The position numbers and the translations under genes are program-made. Shown one piece after another: positions 42,680 through 51,964 of a stretch of DNA of 64,000 nucleotides. Source of the DNA: BOG-932 sp965276835. GTDB taxonomy: Bacteria > Pseudomonadota > Alphaproteobacteria > BOG-932 > Roseiterribacteraceae. The stretch is taken from positions 248,001-312,000 of the forward strand of contig OZ255631.1 of the NCBI GenBank assembly GCA_965276835.1. Direction: 5' to 3'. The notes beneath the pieces are model-generated. The model made no database searches, had not been told where the DNA came from, and saw nothing but the letters and a program-made list of their open reading frames with translations. The first letter of the stretch is position 1. Every line of letters starts with the position of its first letter.

Positions 42680-43606
42680 ATGAACACAGGAACACCGACA
42701 CTCAGGAAGGCGGCCGTCGTACTGAACGGCGCATCGGGCGCATTGCTCGGACGGACGGATGCATCGGCATCGTTGGACGATCTGCTGCGCGAGGCCGGCT
42801 TTGAGCCGGAGTTCATTCCGCCCGAGTTCGGGTCGCTGCCCCAACGGATGAAGCGCGCCTGCGAAATCGCGCCCGTGCTGATTATCGGCGGCGGCGACGG
42901 CACAATCGCCTGCGGCGCACAGGAGGCTTATGCCACCGGGACGACACTCGGCATTCTGCCGCTCGGTACGATGAATGTCCTGGCGATCGATCTTGGCATT
43001 CCCGTCGGCGACGTGGCGGCGGCGGTTGCGGTGTTGCGCGACAATCCGGTTCGGGAGATCGACGCCGCCTCCGTCGGTGGCCGGCTCTATCTCTGCCATT
43101 CATGGATCGGCTTGCCCGCGCGGCTGGGGCGTTACCGCGAAGCTGGGCGCGGCAAGGGTTCGCTGGTCCGGCTGTGGTACCGCGTCGCCCGCGCGGCGCT
43201 TCGGGCATCCGCACGTTATGGTTCGCCGTGGATCGTGCTCAGCGTCGACGGGATTGAGCGCAGAACGCATGCAGCGGCGCTGTCCGTGACGCCCAATCCG
43301 TTGAACGATGTCTCGGGCCGCGTATTGGGGCGATCTCGCATGGATGCGGGCGTGCTGGGCGTGTATGCGATCAGGTATCTGACCTTGACGGCAATCTTGA
43401 AATTGATCGTTCGTGCGTTGCTGGGTCGAAAGGATCCCGACCTGCGCAGCAGCATCGCGCAGGAAGTGATCGTGACGCGGTTCGGCCGGCGCTCACGCAG
43501 AGCAATTCGGGTTATGAGCGATGGGGAGATTTCATTGATGCGCCCGCCGCTGATCTATCGCATCCTGCCCCGCGCCGTCCGTATCATCGCGCCGCCCGCG
43601 ACATGA
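42680..43606 (+). CDS. Diacylglycerol kinase-catalytic-domain lipid kinase
   Basis: A 308-residue protein with the DAGK motif IGGGDGTIACGAQEAYATG near residue 69 and LGILPLGTMNVLAIDLGIP near 93. It should phosphorylate diacylglycerol or a sphingoid/isoprenoid alcohol at the membrane (YegS/BmrU type). The third motif region, ALSVTPNPLNDVSG, is present. The stop overlaps the phosphoesterase ATG by four bases, so the two are coupled and could act on related phospholipid intermediates. Confidence 0.88.
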   Translation: MNTGTPTLRKAAVVLNGASGALLGRTDASASLDDLLREAGFEPEFIPPEFGSLPQRMKRACEIAPVLIIGGGDGTIACGAQEAYATGTTLGILPLGTMNVLAIDLGIPVGDVAAAVAVLRDNPVREIDAASVGGRLYLCHSWIGLPARLGRYREAGRGKGSLVRLWYRVARAALRASARYGSPWIVLSVDGIERRTHAAALSVTPNPLNDVSGRVLGRSRMDAGVLGVYAIRYLTLTAILKLIVRALLGRKDPDLRSSIAQEVIVTRFGRRSRRAIRVMSDGEISLMRPPLIYRILPRAVRIIAPPAT

Positions 43607-44370
43607 CCGTCATCGCCCATATCAGCGATCTGCATTTCGGCGCGGAAGACCCGGCGGTGGTTGCCGGCCTGCTGATTGATTTGCAGCATAATCCGGTCGA
43701 TCTCGTTGCGATCAGCGGAGATCTGACCCAACACGCCTTCCGCCGGGAATATCGCAAAGCGAGCGCGTTTATCGCGGCGTTGTCCTGCCCGGTGCTGGCC
43801 GTACCGGGTAATCACGACTTGCCGCAGTTCAATCTGGCGGAGCGCTTCGCAACTCCTTATGCGCGCTGGCGCACGGATATCGCGCCCGATCCGGAGCCGG
43901 TCTGGCAGGACGGCAAGGTGGCGATTGTCGGCATCAACACGACCCATCGCGCCCGCCTCCATTGGGACTGGTCGCGTGGGCTGGTCAACCGCGAACGTCT
44001 GGACTCGGTCCGGCGGCGACTGGCTGCGCTGCCGGCCAACCTGACTCGGGTCGTGGTTGCCCATCACCCCTTCATGGCATCCGAAGAGAGGCCGGGCATG
44101 GTGCTGGTCGGCAACGCCCAGCAGACCCTTCGGGTGCTGACCGCGATGGATGTACGGCTCGTGCTGTCCGGTCACGTTCACCGCAGCTATTCGCGCGTCG
44201 GTATCTCCGGTGGCCCCTTGATCGTCCAATGCGCCACGACCACGTCCGTCCGGCTGCGCGGCGAGCCCAATGCCTATAACCGGATCAGCGTCGGCGATGC
44301 CGGTATTGCGGTCGAAGTCCGAATTTGGACGGGCGACGGCTGGGCCGCGCGCGGGGATTCACGCGCCTGA
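43603..44370 (+). CDS. Calcineurin-like metallophosphoesterase (CpdA-type)
   Basis: A 255-residue class III metallophosphoesterase with the ordered metal motifs HISDLHFG (residues 5-12), AISGDLTQHA, VPGNHDLPQ, HHPF and SGHVHRSYS. It hydrolyses cyclic nucleotides or other phosphodiesters using two metals. It is coupled to the lipid kinase gene and overlaps the convergent DUF985 gene by 12 bases at the 3' end. Confidence 0.92.
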   Translation: MTVIAHISDLHFGAEDPAVVAGLLIDLQHNPVDLVAISGDLTQHAFRREYRKASAFIAALSCPVLAVPGNHDLPQFNLAERFATPYARWRTDIAPDPEPVWQDGKVAIVGINTTHRARLHWDWSRGLVNRERLDSVRRRLAALPANLTRVVVAHHPFMASEERPGMVLVGNAQQTLRVLTAMDVRLVLSGHVHRSYSRVGISGGPLIVQCATTTSVRLRGEPNAYNRISVGDAGIAVEVRIWTGDGWAARGDSRA

Positions 44371-44793
44371 CGGCTGCCATCCCTTGGGCGCCAGCTCGAA
44401 ACCGGCAAAATCGAAGGCGGGCGAGACGGTACAGCCGACCAGCGTCCAATCGCCTTGGCTTTCCGCCATCTGCCAGGCGTCGTTGGGAACAATGCCCTGG
44501 GGGCTCTGGCCGGCCACCAGGTCGGGGCCAAGGGCGATCGCGCGCGTGGATTTCCCATCTTCCGAGATCGACAGGGTCAACGGCGCACCGGCATGCCAAT
44601 GCCAGATTTCGGTGGCGTCCACCTTATGCCAAGCCGAAATCTCTCCGGCCTGCAGCAGGAAATAGATCGCGGTGCCCGAGCCCCTGCCGCCATCCGCTGG
44701 CCGGTCGCGCCAGGTTTCGACGAAATGCCCACCTTCCGGATGCGGCTGCATCTTCAATGTGCGAATAATCTGGGTCGCGTCGATTGGAGCCAT
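44359..44793 (-). CDS. DUF985 cupin protein
   Basis: A 144-residue cupin of the DUF985 family: LKMQPHPEGGHFVETWRD at residues 13-30, IYFLLQAGEISAWHKV, and ligand motif EIWHWHAGAPL, where the His and Glu residues would bind metal. PQGIVPNDAWQMAES and CTVSPAFDFAGFELAP follow. The fungal-type and bacterial members have no firm reaction. It is convergent with the phosphoesterase gene and divergent from the lipoprotein gene. Confidence 0.9.
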   Translation of the reverse strand: MAPIDATQIIRTLKMQPHPEGGHFVETWRDRPADGGRGSGTAIYFLLQAGEISAWHKVDATEIWHWHAGAPLTLSISEDGKSTRAIALGPDLVAGQSPQGIVPNDAWQMAESQGDWTLVGCTVSPAFDFAGFELAPKGWQPSGA

Positions 44794-44932
44794 GAAGCGG
44801 ATGCCTTCGCTGAACCGGATGCCGATGCTATATCACGCGCATCGCACGCGTAACCGCTTCATAGAGCTGCCACAATCTTCGGCGAAAACCATGCCGTTCC
44901 CGCTGTCCTTTCCCGTATCTGAACGAAAAGCC

Positions 44933-45832
44933 ATGCCCCGCATGTTCTCGATGTGCGTCACCGCCATGACGGCCGGCTTGCTTGCGTCGGCGTTCCTAAC
45001 CGGCTGCCAGCCGGATTATTCCCCCAACACCTATGCCAGCACGGCCGCGCAACTGGCGAACAAGGTCGACCAGGGGATCGTGGTCGGCGTTCGCGCGATC
45101 CAGATCAGCGCGGACACGACGCTGGCGACCGGCACCGGCGCCGCGGCTGGCGGAATCGCAGGGTCGCAGGTCGGCGGCACAGCCGGCAGCGCGTTCGGTG
45201 CCTTGACCGGCTCCGTCGCTGGCGGGGTCGCCGGCAATGTCATCGGCCATGCCGAGGGCGATACCAACGGCTTCGAATATATCGTCCGCAAGGACAACGG
45301 CGACCTGCTGTCGGTGACGCAAAAGGACGCCGCGCCGCTTGCCATCGGTGCAAAGGTTCTGATCATTGAGGGTCCGCAGGCCCGGGTGGTGACCGATTAC
45401 ACAGTACAGCTGCCCAAGCCCGAGACGCCGAAGGCCGCCGAAGCAGGCAAATCGGCTACGCCACCGTCCGAGGGGCCGGCTCCGGTAACTACCGTCGTGC
45501 GGCCGGCGATGCCGCCCATTGCACTGCCAGGGGCGGCGCCTGTCACCACGCCGGTACCGACCATGGCTCTTCCGGCAACGCAACCGACCACGACCCAGCC
45601 TGCGCAAATCGTGCCAGTACCGTTGCCGGCTCCGGCTCCGACCGCGGTTGTTTCCACACCGCCCGAAACGGCCGAGAAGCAGCAGGAGCCTAAATCGATT
45701 ACGGCCGCCCCGGTCGGGACAACCATCGTCGCCGCCCCGTCGCCGCCGGACAGCACCAGGGCGCCGACGCCAACCGCTCCGCCCGCCCGAGCGAAGCCTG
45801 AAGAAAGCACGCCCAAGTCCACGGGCAACTGA
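44933..45832 (+). CDS. SlyB-like glycine-zipper outer-membrane lipoprotein with Pro/Thr-rich tail
   Basis: A 299-residue protein. The signal ends in a lipobox, ASAFLTGC, so Cys about residue 24 would be lipidated. The middle (residues 60-110) is a glycine zipper, GTGAAAGGIAGSQVGGTAG and GSVAGGVAGNVIG, as in SlyB/PcpY outer-membrane lipoproteins, followed by a small beta domain. The last 150 residues are a low-complexity Pro/Ala/Thr tail, much longer than usual SlyB. The ATG at 44933 was selected over an in-frame ATG three codons later; there is no strong SD. Confidence 0.8.
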   Translation: MPRMFSMCVTAMTAGLLASAFLTGCQPDYSPNTYASTAAQLANKVDQGIVVGVRAIQISADTTLATGTGAAAGGIAGSQVGGTAGSAFGALTGSVAGGVAGNVIGHAEGDTNGFEYIVRKDNGDLLSVTQKDAAPLAIGAKVLIIEGPQARVVTDYTVQLPKPETPKAAEAGKSATPPSEGPAPVTTVVRPAMPPIALPGAAPVTTPVPTMALPATQPTTTQPAQIVPVPLPAPAPTAVVSTPPETAEKQQEPKSITAAPVGTTIVAAPSPPDSTRAPTPTAPPARAKPEESTPKSTGN

Positions 45833-45869
45833 CAACGGCACAATCCGCCGGCTTGCGGGTTTCCGCGAT

Positions 45870-46283
45870 ATGAACCAGTCCGTCCAAACCATCACAGTCG
45901 CAACCGAAGGCGCCGGGCTGACCGACATCACGCCGCAGGTGCGATCATTCGTGGCGAACAATCAGGCGAAGACTGGTCTGCTGACGGTTTTCTGCCGCCA
46001 CACCTCGGCATCATTGGTGATTCAAGAGAACGCAGACCCGGACGTGCTGCGCGACCTGCAGTCGTTCTTCCGCGAGATCGTACCGGAGGGCGCGGGATAC
46101 CGGCACAACGATGAGGGGCCGGACGACATGCCGGCCCATATCAAGAGCGCACTGACCCAGACATCGCTGTCGATCCCGGTCGGCAACGGACGGATGGTGC
46201 TGGGCACTTGGCAGGCGATCTATCTGTTCGAGCACCGCGCCATCCCGCACCAGCGGGAGGTCGTGCTGCATCTGATAAGTTAA
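45870..46283 (+). CDS. YjbQ/UPF0047 family protein
   Basis: A 137-residue protein with the UPF0047 hallmarks: LTVFCRHTSASLVIQENADP and VPVGNGRMVLGTWQAIYLFE, the second closing with the His-rich end EHRAIPHQREV. E. coli YjbQ has weak thiamin-phosphate synthase activity, but the true role is unsettled. The ATG at 45870 begins the conserved N-terminus. It overlaps the convergent CoA-transferase gene by four bases. Confidence 0.9.
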   Translation: MNQSVQTITVATEGAGLTDITPQVRSFVANNQAKTGLLTVFCRHTSASLVIQENADPDVLRDLQSFFREIVPEGAGYRHNDEGPDDMPAHIKSALTQTSLSIPVGNGRMVLGTWQAIYLFEHRAIPHQREVVLHLIS

Positions 46284-48547
46284 ATCGCCCCTTCGCCCGT
46301 CAGCCGCTCCAACTCCGCCGCATCCAGACCTAGCAGCCGTCCGAACACTGCCGCATTATCCTCGCCCAGGCCGGGCGCGCGGAAGGCGGACGTGCAGGGC
46401 GCACCGTCGATGCGAGCGGCGGCGGTAAAGCTGCCGATGGCTGGGTGTTCGGCATCGACCACGTCGCCGCGCGCTCGGAAATAGGGTGAACGGGCGATGG
46501 TCAAGCCGTCGAACACCGGGGCGTATTCCAGGCCGAGCTCGCTCAGCCGTTTTTCGATTTCCGCGTTCGTGCGGGTCTGTCCCCATTCCTCCAAGTCGCC
46601 CAGCCGTTCGGCGTTCTCGCGTGGCACTGCGAGAAGATACCAATCGCCCGACGCGCTGCCGACGCTGAGGAAGGTAGGGCGGTCCGTGTTCTCGACACCG
46701 AAGCTGTAGGGGTCGTTGCTACCACGACGTTCCGGCGGCGCGCCGTTGGCCGCATGCAGGGCAAGCTGGCAATCCAGCATGCGCATCAGCGGTTCATAGA
46801 GCGCGACGTCGATCCGTGCGCCGCCCGCGCCCAGCACGTCGCGGCGATAGAGCGCTGCCGCTACCCCATACACGCCGAATAGGCCGGCGCTGGCGTCAGC
46901 CAGCGAGAACCCGACGAACAGCGGCGACTGCCCTTCATGCCCGGTCAGGTTGACGATGCCCGACACACCCTCGGCGATCTTGCCGAAGCCCGGGCGCAGG
47001 GTCTGCGGGCCGGTCTGGCCGAAGCCGGAGATGCTGAGCATCACCAGTTTGGGATTCAGCTTGGACAAAGCCGACCAGTCGAGACCCAGCCGCTCCAGCA
47101 CGCCGGGGCGGAAATTCTCGATCAGAACGTCGGCGCGGGCGATCAGTTTTTCGAAGATCGCCTTGCCGTCGGCGTGCTTCAGATTGACCGTGACGCAGCT
47201 TTTCTCTCGCGCGCTGGCGCCGAACCAGATCGGCACGCCGTCTTTCTTCGGCCCCATATTGCGCAGCGAGTCGCCCGCGCCCGGCGTCTCGACCTTGATC
47301 ACCGATCCGCCAAGTTCGGCCATCAGGCTGCCGGCGAACGGGCCGGCGATCACCGCGCCCAGCTCGACGACGTTCAGTTCAGGCTTTCTGCCAGCCGGGA
47401 TCGCGTGTGGCGTCGCGCCGTCCAGCAACGCCAATGTGCTCTCGGCATCCGCCCCGATGGCCGGTCCCGGCGTGGGAACGGTCGATTCCAAACACGAGAA
47501 GCGCGGCGTGACACTTGGCTGCGGCAAGCCTTCGCACGTCACGATATTGCCGCGCGCCGCGATTTGCTCGTCGGCGACGATGTCGTCGGTGGTATAGATC
47601 GGACCCAGGACCACGTCTTGCGCGGCGGCGGTTTCCAATATCCGCTGTGTCGTCCGCGCGCCGGTCCAGGCATCGATCTGGTCGTATAGATCCTTTAGCC
47701 CGCTCGACCGCGCCTCGGCGGTGGCGAAGCGGGGGTCAGCGCACAATTCCGGGCCGCCGACCATGTTCATCAGCCGCATCGCCGTCGCTTGGGTAACGGC
47801 GGATATCGCGACATACTTGCCCTCGCCGGTCGGATGCATATTGGCAATGCCGGCATTCATCGGAAAGTTATTGGCCATCCGGGTTTCCGCGCGGCCCTTC
47901 ACAGTCGCAACCGGCGTTTGCCACTCAATCATCCGCTGAACCGCCTGGTGCAGAGGTGTTGAGACGATCCCCGGCGCGGTCTTGGTCAGACGCGCCATGC
48001 GCAGCGCAATCAGCGCCTTGGCCGCAGCCAGCGTGCCGGCCAGATAGTCGGTCAGCGGCGCCTCGGCATGGATCGGCGTCTTGCCGGTGTGGCCGGTCAA
48101 GGCCATGACCCCGCTCACTGCCCCCGCGAATTCCGGCCGGGTACTCCAAGGCCACAGGTCGGGCCGGTCGGCGCCGGTCGGGAACACCTCGACCAGCATC
48201 GGCCGCTCGGCGGGCGCCATCGCGTTTAACGCCTGGAACCACGGGCTGCCGGTATCCCCGGCTGTGTCGACGACCAGCAGGTCGGCATGGGTCAACAGGC
48301 GATGGATCAGCGCGCGATTGGCCGGGTCGTTCCAATCCGCGGCGACGGACTTCTTGTTCCGCGCCAATATCTTCCACCGCGTGTCGCGGAGCGTTTCCGG
48401 CCCCAGCTGGCGCAATGCGGAACCCTCGGGTGGCTCGCAGACGATGGCCATTGCATTGTAGTCGGCCAGCAGCGACACGGCAAAGGCCGCGCCCAGCGTA
48501 TCGGCAACCTCGAGGACGGTGAGGCCGGAAAGTCCGTCGATACTCAT
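46280..48547 (-). CDS. Tandem-domain CaiB/BaiF family III CoA transferase
   Basis: A 755-residue protein made of two family III CoA-transferase domains (residues 1 to about 370 and 395-755). The second domain starts LNVVELGAVIAGPFAGSLMA and holds GPKKDGVPIWFGASAREK and RIDVALYEP, where the Asp fits the catalytic residue that forms the CoA anhydride. The first domain aligns but reads GIVSTPLHQAV at that place, so its Asp appears to be lost. It would move CoA between acids, perhaps in an aromatic or steroid degradation route. It is the last gene of a four-gene overlapping operon. Confidence 0.85.
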   Translation of the reverse strand: MSIDGLSGLTVLEVADTLGAAFAVSLLADYNAMAIVCEPPEGSALRQLGPETLRDTRWKILARNKKSVAADWNDPANRALIHRLLTHADLLVVDTAGDTGSPWFQALNAMAPAERPMLVEVFPTGADRPDLWPWSTRPEFAGAVSGVMALTGHTGKTPIHAEAPLTDYLAGTLAAAKALIALRMARLTKTAPGIVSTPLHQAVQRMIEWQTPVATVKGRAETRMANNFPMNAGIANMHPTGEGKYVAISAVTQATAMRLMNMVGGPELCADPRFATAEARSSGLKDLYDQIDAWTGARTTQRILETAAAQDVVLGPIYTTDDIVADEQIAARGNIVTCEGLPQPSVTPRFSCLESTVPTPGPAIGADAESTLALLDGATPHAIPAGRKPELNVVELGAVIAGPFAGSLMAELGGSVIKVETPGAGDSLRNMGPKKDGVPIWFGASAREKSCVTVNLKHADGKAIFEKLIARADVLIENFRPGVLERLGLDWSALSKLNPKLVMLSISGFGQTGPQTLRPGFGKIAEGVSGIVNLTGHEGQSPLFVGFSLADASAGLFGVYGVAAALYRRDVLGAGGARIDVALYEPLMRMLDCQLALHAANGAPPERRGSNDPYSFGVENTDRPTFLSVGSASGDWYLLAVPRENAERLGDLEEWGQTRTNAEIEKRLSELGLEYAPVFDGLTIARSPYFRARGDVVDAEHPAIGSFTAAARIDGAPCTSAFRAPGLGEDNAAVFGRLLGLDAAELERLTGEGAI

Positions 48548-48933
48548 GGTCTGCTCTTCGGCGGTGGAATCAGGGCAACGGCGCGGTCGGTCATGCGTTT
48601 GTGCAGGGCGACGATGAGCGGCGCTACTTCGGCGCGCTGTTCGCCCGCTTGCAGGTCGGCAATCGCTTGCTGGAGGGTCAGGTTCTGTTCGACCGGATCA
48701 GCCTTCGTTGGCACGGCTGCGCCGGCTGTCGCCAACACCTCAGCCATATCCGCATTGTCCGCCGCCAACGTCACCGCTTCGGTCGGCAGCGCGTGGGCGA
48801 CATGGCGCAAAATTTCGAGTGCGGCCTGCAACTGTTTCCGCGCCGCCGTTCCGCGCGGCAGTTCCGGCAGCACGGTTTCACGTAGCGCTTCCTCAACGCC
48901 GTTCAGCATGTCGGCGCTTGTCGGGTGGATCAT
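48544..48933 (-). CDS. DUF6285-family protein
   Basis: A 129-residue mostly helical protein: PTSADMLNGVEEALRETVLP, RKQLQAALEILRHVA. The ATG at 48933 overlaps the kinase-gene stop, and its own stop overlaps the CoA-transferase ATG (both ATGA). DUF6285 genes commonly sit beside APH-like kinases and acyl-CoA genes, which matches this operon. No activity is known; it may be an accessory to the kinase. Confidence 0.78.
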   Translation of the reverse strand: MIHPTSADMLNGVEEALRETVLPELPRGTAARKQLQAALEILRHVAHALPTEAVTLAADNADMAEVLATAGAAVPTKADPVEQNLTLQQAIADLQAGEQRAEVAPLIVALHKRMTDRAVALIPPPKSRP

Positions 48934-49904
48934 GGCGGCAGCCAGTCGTAAAAATTCTGCATGCAAGGCAAGGCCAGCGTCATTCGGTCAGCCAGGCGAA
49001 GGTTGTGCGTCCGCCCGTCGGCGAAGGCTTTGGCGGCGGTTAAAGATATGACCGCATGCTTGATTTCGCTGAACAGCCGATAGAACAACAGCGTTTCCGG
49101 CTTCACGTCGATGCCGCCCAATGCCGTGTAGTGACGCACAAAGTCCTCAATCGATACGTGCATTTCCGGGGTCCACAACACGCGATAGGCCCAGGCGATA
49201 TCTTCCACCGGGTCGCCCAGATGGGCCATTTCCCAGTCCAGCAAGGCGGTGATCTGGTCGCCCTCATACAGAAAATTGCCGAGCCGGAAATCGCCATGTA
49301 CCAGCGAAATGCGTTCGGCGACCGGCGCATTGGCCTTCAGCCATTGGAGCGCGAAGGCGATGGCCGGGTGCGGTTCCATCCGGTGTTTCAGGAACTGCGC
49401 TTCCCACAATCCGACCTGGATCCCGGCGGCGGTTTCGCGCGTCGGCGTACCCAGGAAATCCAGGCCCGCTACGTCAGCCGCATGCAATTTCGCGCCGGCT
49501 TCGGCGAAGGCCAATATCACGGCCCGATTGCGCGCGGCTGGTTCTGATGCGCGCAACGCCAATATGTCCGTAACACCCGGCACCCGTTCCATGATGACGG
49601 CCGGCGCACCCAGTCCGCTGCCGTCCGCGTCCAGCCACAGCGCGCGCGGCGACGGTACATCGGTGTCGTTCAGCGTCTTGATCACGCGGAATTCGGCTGT
49701 CAGGTCGCTTTCCAACTGCCCAGCGCCCGCCTGCATCAGCATGATGCACGGCATCGGATCGCCTTTGTCCAAGGTGAGATCGAATGCCCACGCCTTGCGG
49801 GCATTGCCGCCCGAAACCGGGGATAGACCATCGACGGAGATGGCGGGCGTACCGGGAAGGCGCTCCTCCAGGAACGTTTCCAGCCGTGCGCCAAGATCAG
49901 TCAA
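48930..49904 (-). CDS. APH-fold phosphotransferase (ACAD10-type kinase)
   Basis: A 324-residue aminoglycoside-phosphotransferase-like kinase. No ATG fits, so TTG at 49904, eight bases inside the upstream gene, is chosen. Catalytic Brenner motif HGDFRLGNFL and the metal-binding ALLDWEMAHLGDP are intact, and an N-terminal lobe with SGGNARKAWAFDL precedes them. ACAD10/FadE36-type members phosphorylate hydroxyacyl-CoA, which may prepare substrates for beta-oxidation. The next gene, DUF6285, overlaps its stop. Confidence 0.85.
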   Translation of the reverse strand: MTDLGARLETFLEERLPGTPAISVDGLSPVSGGNARKAWAFDLTLDKGDPMPCIMLMQAGAGQLESDLTAEFRVIKTLNDTDVPSPRALWLDADGSGLGAPAVIMERVPGVTDILALRASEPAARNRAVILAFAEAGAKLHAADVAGLDFLGTPTRETAAGIQVGLWEAQFLKHRMEPHPAIAFALQWLKANAPVAERISLVHGDFRLGNFLYEGDQITALLDWEMAHLGDPVEDIAWAYRVLWTPEMHVSIEDFVRHYTALGGIDVKPETLLFYRLFSEIKHAVISLTAAKAFADGRTHNLRLADRMTLALPCMQNFYDWLPP

Positions 49905-51015
49905 GGAAGGCCCAGCCCCTGGCGCCCTTGGCGCAGGCCTCATAGGCGTCCGGCTCGACCGGCTGGATGATGCCGGTGGTGGTCTCGCCGTCGCAGGTGA
50001 TGGCGCAGTGATGCTCGTTGAGGCCCGACAGCGCCTTGCGCACCTCCGGGTTGGTGATGTCGAAGCTGTCGCCCTCAACCAGCTCGCCCACATCCATGCC
50101 GTGATAGATGTTCTTGTCTGGCGTGCCGCCATACATGCCGCATTTCATGAAGGCGGTCTGGCAGCCCAGCCGGCGGAAATGCACCTGCTTTTTCCCGCCG
50201 GTCTTGAACGTGTAGTCGATGATCCCCTCGCGGAACTGTCGCGTGTCGGGGTCGAATTTCAGCCGCCGTTCGGTCTTGATGACCTTGTCCATGCTCTTGC
50301 GCTGGTCGCCGAAATTATAGAGCAGGATGTTGCCCCAGATGGCGAAATCCTTGAACGAGATCCAGTTGCCGCCGATCCAGCCGGGCGACGTTTTCTGGCC
50401 GAATTGCAGGTTGGGCCCGCCGACATTGCGCCCGATACCCCAATGCCGGTCGCGCGTGCCGTGGAAGCTGTCGCGGGTCACGTCGATGCGCTTGCCGTCG
50501 ATTTCGACCCAGCCTTCGAGCGTACCGAAGCCTTCAAAGCCTGAAGTTACATCTTCCCGCCGCCCGGTCGGATAGCCGGAGCCGGAGGGGAGGGACGAAC
50601 CGTGGAAAATCTGCCGCTTGGTGTCCCGCCAATCCAGGTCGTAAGCGATGCCCCACTCGTTGGGCTCCAGCAGGAAACGCCACTGGCGCAGGCCCTGGAC
50701 GATGGTCGGCTTGATCGGTCCGCAATGCATATCCATGCGGTCGACGCCCAGCGGCCGGAAGGCGCGGACGGACCGGTGCTGCCCCTTATAGACCACGATG
50801 GCATAGGCTTCGGCGGTGTTCAGGCTGGGATAGAAGCTGCCGCCGGTCACGACCATCAGCTCGCCGGTGTCGTCGTGAAACACCTCCCAATGCCGCTCAT
50901 AAGTGCGCGGGTCGCTGGACCACATCACGCGAATTGGATCCGGTGTCTGGTGGATCATATGGTCGTCGATCGACGACAGCGGGAACTGCTCGTCGAAATG
51001 ATCGCTATCTGTCAT
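49897..51015 (-). CDS. AttH/CrtC-like lipocalin-type protein
   Basis: A 372-residue protein starting at ATG 51015, first gene of the CoA operon. It is rich in beta strands and has RDSFHGTRDRHWGIGRNVGG, the RxRHWG-like motif of AttH/CrtC-type double-lipocalin proteins (which include carotenoid hydratase and kievitone hydratase families). Hydration or binding of a hydrophobic ligand is a plausible role. The family call is tentative, because only the central motif is convincing. Confidence 0.5.
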   Translation of the reverse strand: MTDSDHFDEQFPLSSIDDHMIHQTPDPIRVMWSSDPRTYERHWEVFHDDTGELMVVTGGSFYPSLNTAEAYAIVVYKGQHRSVRAFRPLGVDRMDMHCGPIKPTIVQGLRQWRFLLEPNEWGIAYDLDWRDTKRQIFHGSSLPSGSGYPTGRREDVTSGFEGFGTLEGWVEIDGKRIDVTRDSFHGTRDRHWGIGRNVGGPNLQFGQKTSPGWIGGNWISFKDFAIWGNILLYNFGDQRKSMDKVIKTERRLKFDPDTRQFREGIIDYTFKTGGKKQVHFRRLGCQTAFMKCGMYGGTPDKNIYHGMDVGELVEGDSFDITNPEVRKALSGLNEHHCAITCDGETTTGIIQPVEPDAYEACAKGARGWAFLD

Positions 51016-51184
51016 CGAATCCCCAGGGCGCGAGGCTTATCGTTTGCGCATGAATAGAGCGCCGAGACGGGCTTTGTCGATGGCGCAGGCTTCCAAATAA
51101 TCCACATAGATTAGATTGAAATTTCGATTTATCGAACGCCGGAAGCCCGATAGCTTGTCTGGTAAGGAAGATGGGGGGACGGCG

Positions 51185-51628
51185 ATGTCAGTGCTGAGAC
51201 GTTTTGGGTTGCCGTTCGTTCTGACGACAGCTTGGTTGACCGCACATGCGGCGCTGGCCGATCACATCGAGCGTTTGACGACCACCGCGGCGCCTGACAC
51301 CTATGATGGAAAGTGCCCGGTTCTGGTGAAGCTGCAGGGCAATGTCATCTTCACGGGCGTTCAGAATGTCGGCGAGATATTCGCGTATCGCTGGGAAAGC
51401 GCGAATGGGCCACTGACGGATGATGCCAAGGCGCCCGTCCTGGGACGGCAAAACCGCGTCGATGCAACCCTGCAGTTCGCCCCGCCGGTCGGCGAGACAC
51501 TGAATGTCGGTATCCGTCTTCATGCGATGCTGGATTCTTTTCATCCTGAACCGGGACGACACCGGTCAAGCGTGCAACTCGACAATTATTATTCGCAGCC
51601 GGTTAATGTCGCGGTGACCTGCCGTTAG
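51185..51628 (+). CDS. Exported protein of unknown function
   Basis: A 147-residue protein. The ATG at 51185 follows GGGGGGAC and starts a Sec-type signal (GLPFVLTTAWLTAHAALADH), with cleavage near residue 25. The mature part is a compact beta sandwich: CPVLVKLQGNVIFTGVQNVG, EIFAYRWESANG, LNVGIRLHAML. A pair of Cys (in GKCPVL and the C-terminal TCR) could form a disulfide. No family recognised. It seems to be a stand-alone gene. Confidence 0.6.
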   Translation: MSVLRRFGLPFVLTTAWLTAHAALADHIERLTTTAAPDTYDGKCPVLVKLQGNVIFTGVQNVGEIFAYRWESANGPLTDDAKAPVLGRQNRVDATLQFAPPVGETLNVGIRLHAMLDSFHPEPGRHRSSVQLDNYYSQPVNVAVTCR

Positions 51629-51763
51629 CGGGCCGGTCACGGTGAGGGAGACTGGAAGATAATAGACACCACCGCGATCTCGTTTTATGCGTTTTTGGCG
51701 AAATCGACATTGGATATGCTAGCGTAATGCTGCGCACCTGATGGCCCTGAAGAGGTCAATGAC

Positions 51764-51964
51764 ATGTTAATGGTAGAAACAGAACGTGAGACAGACGGCC
51801 GCTGGCTGGCTGAGATCACTGAACTTCCTGGCGTCATGTGCTATGGCGCGAGCCGTAAAGAGGCGGTCGCCCGGGCAGAAGCTCTTGCGCTGCGCATCTT
51901 GGCCGACCGCGTCGATCATGGTGAGACGATTCCCGACCTATCGGCGCTGTTTTCGGCAGCGTGA
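51764..51964 (+). CDS. hicB: HicB-family antitoxin
   Basis: A 66-residue protein with the HicB partial RNase H-like fold: ETERETDGRWLAEITELPGV and CYGASRKEAVARAEALALR. Its SD AGAGG sits 8 bases before the ATG. HicB neutralises HicA and probably represses the operon through its own DNA-binding form. The antitoxin precedes the toxin here, the reverse of the hicA-hicB order in E. coli. The stop overlaps hicA by four bases (GTGA). Confidence 0.85.
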   Translation: MLMVETERETDGRWLAEITELPGVMCYGASRKEAVARAEALALRILADRVDHGETIPDLSALFSAA

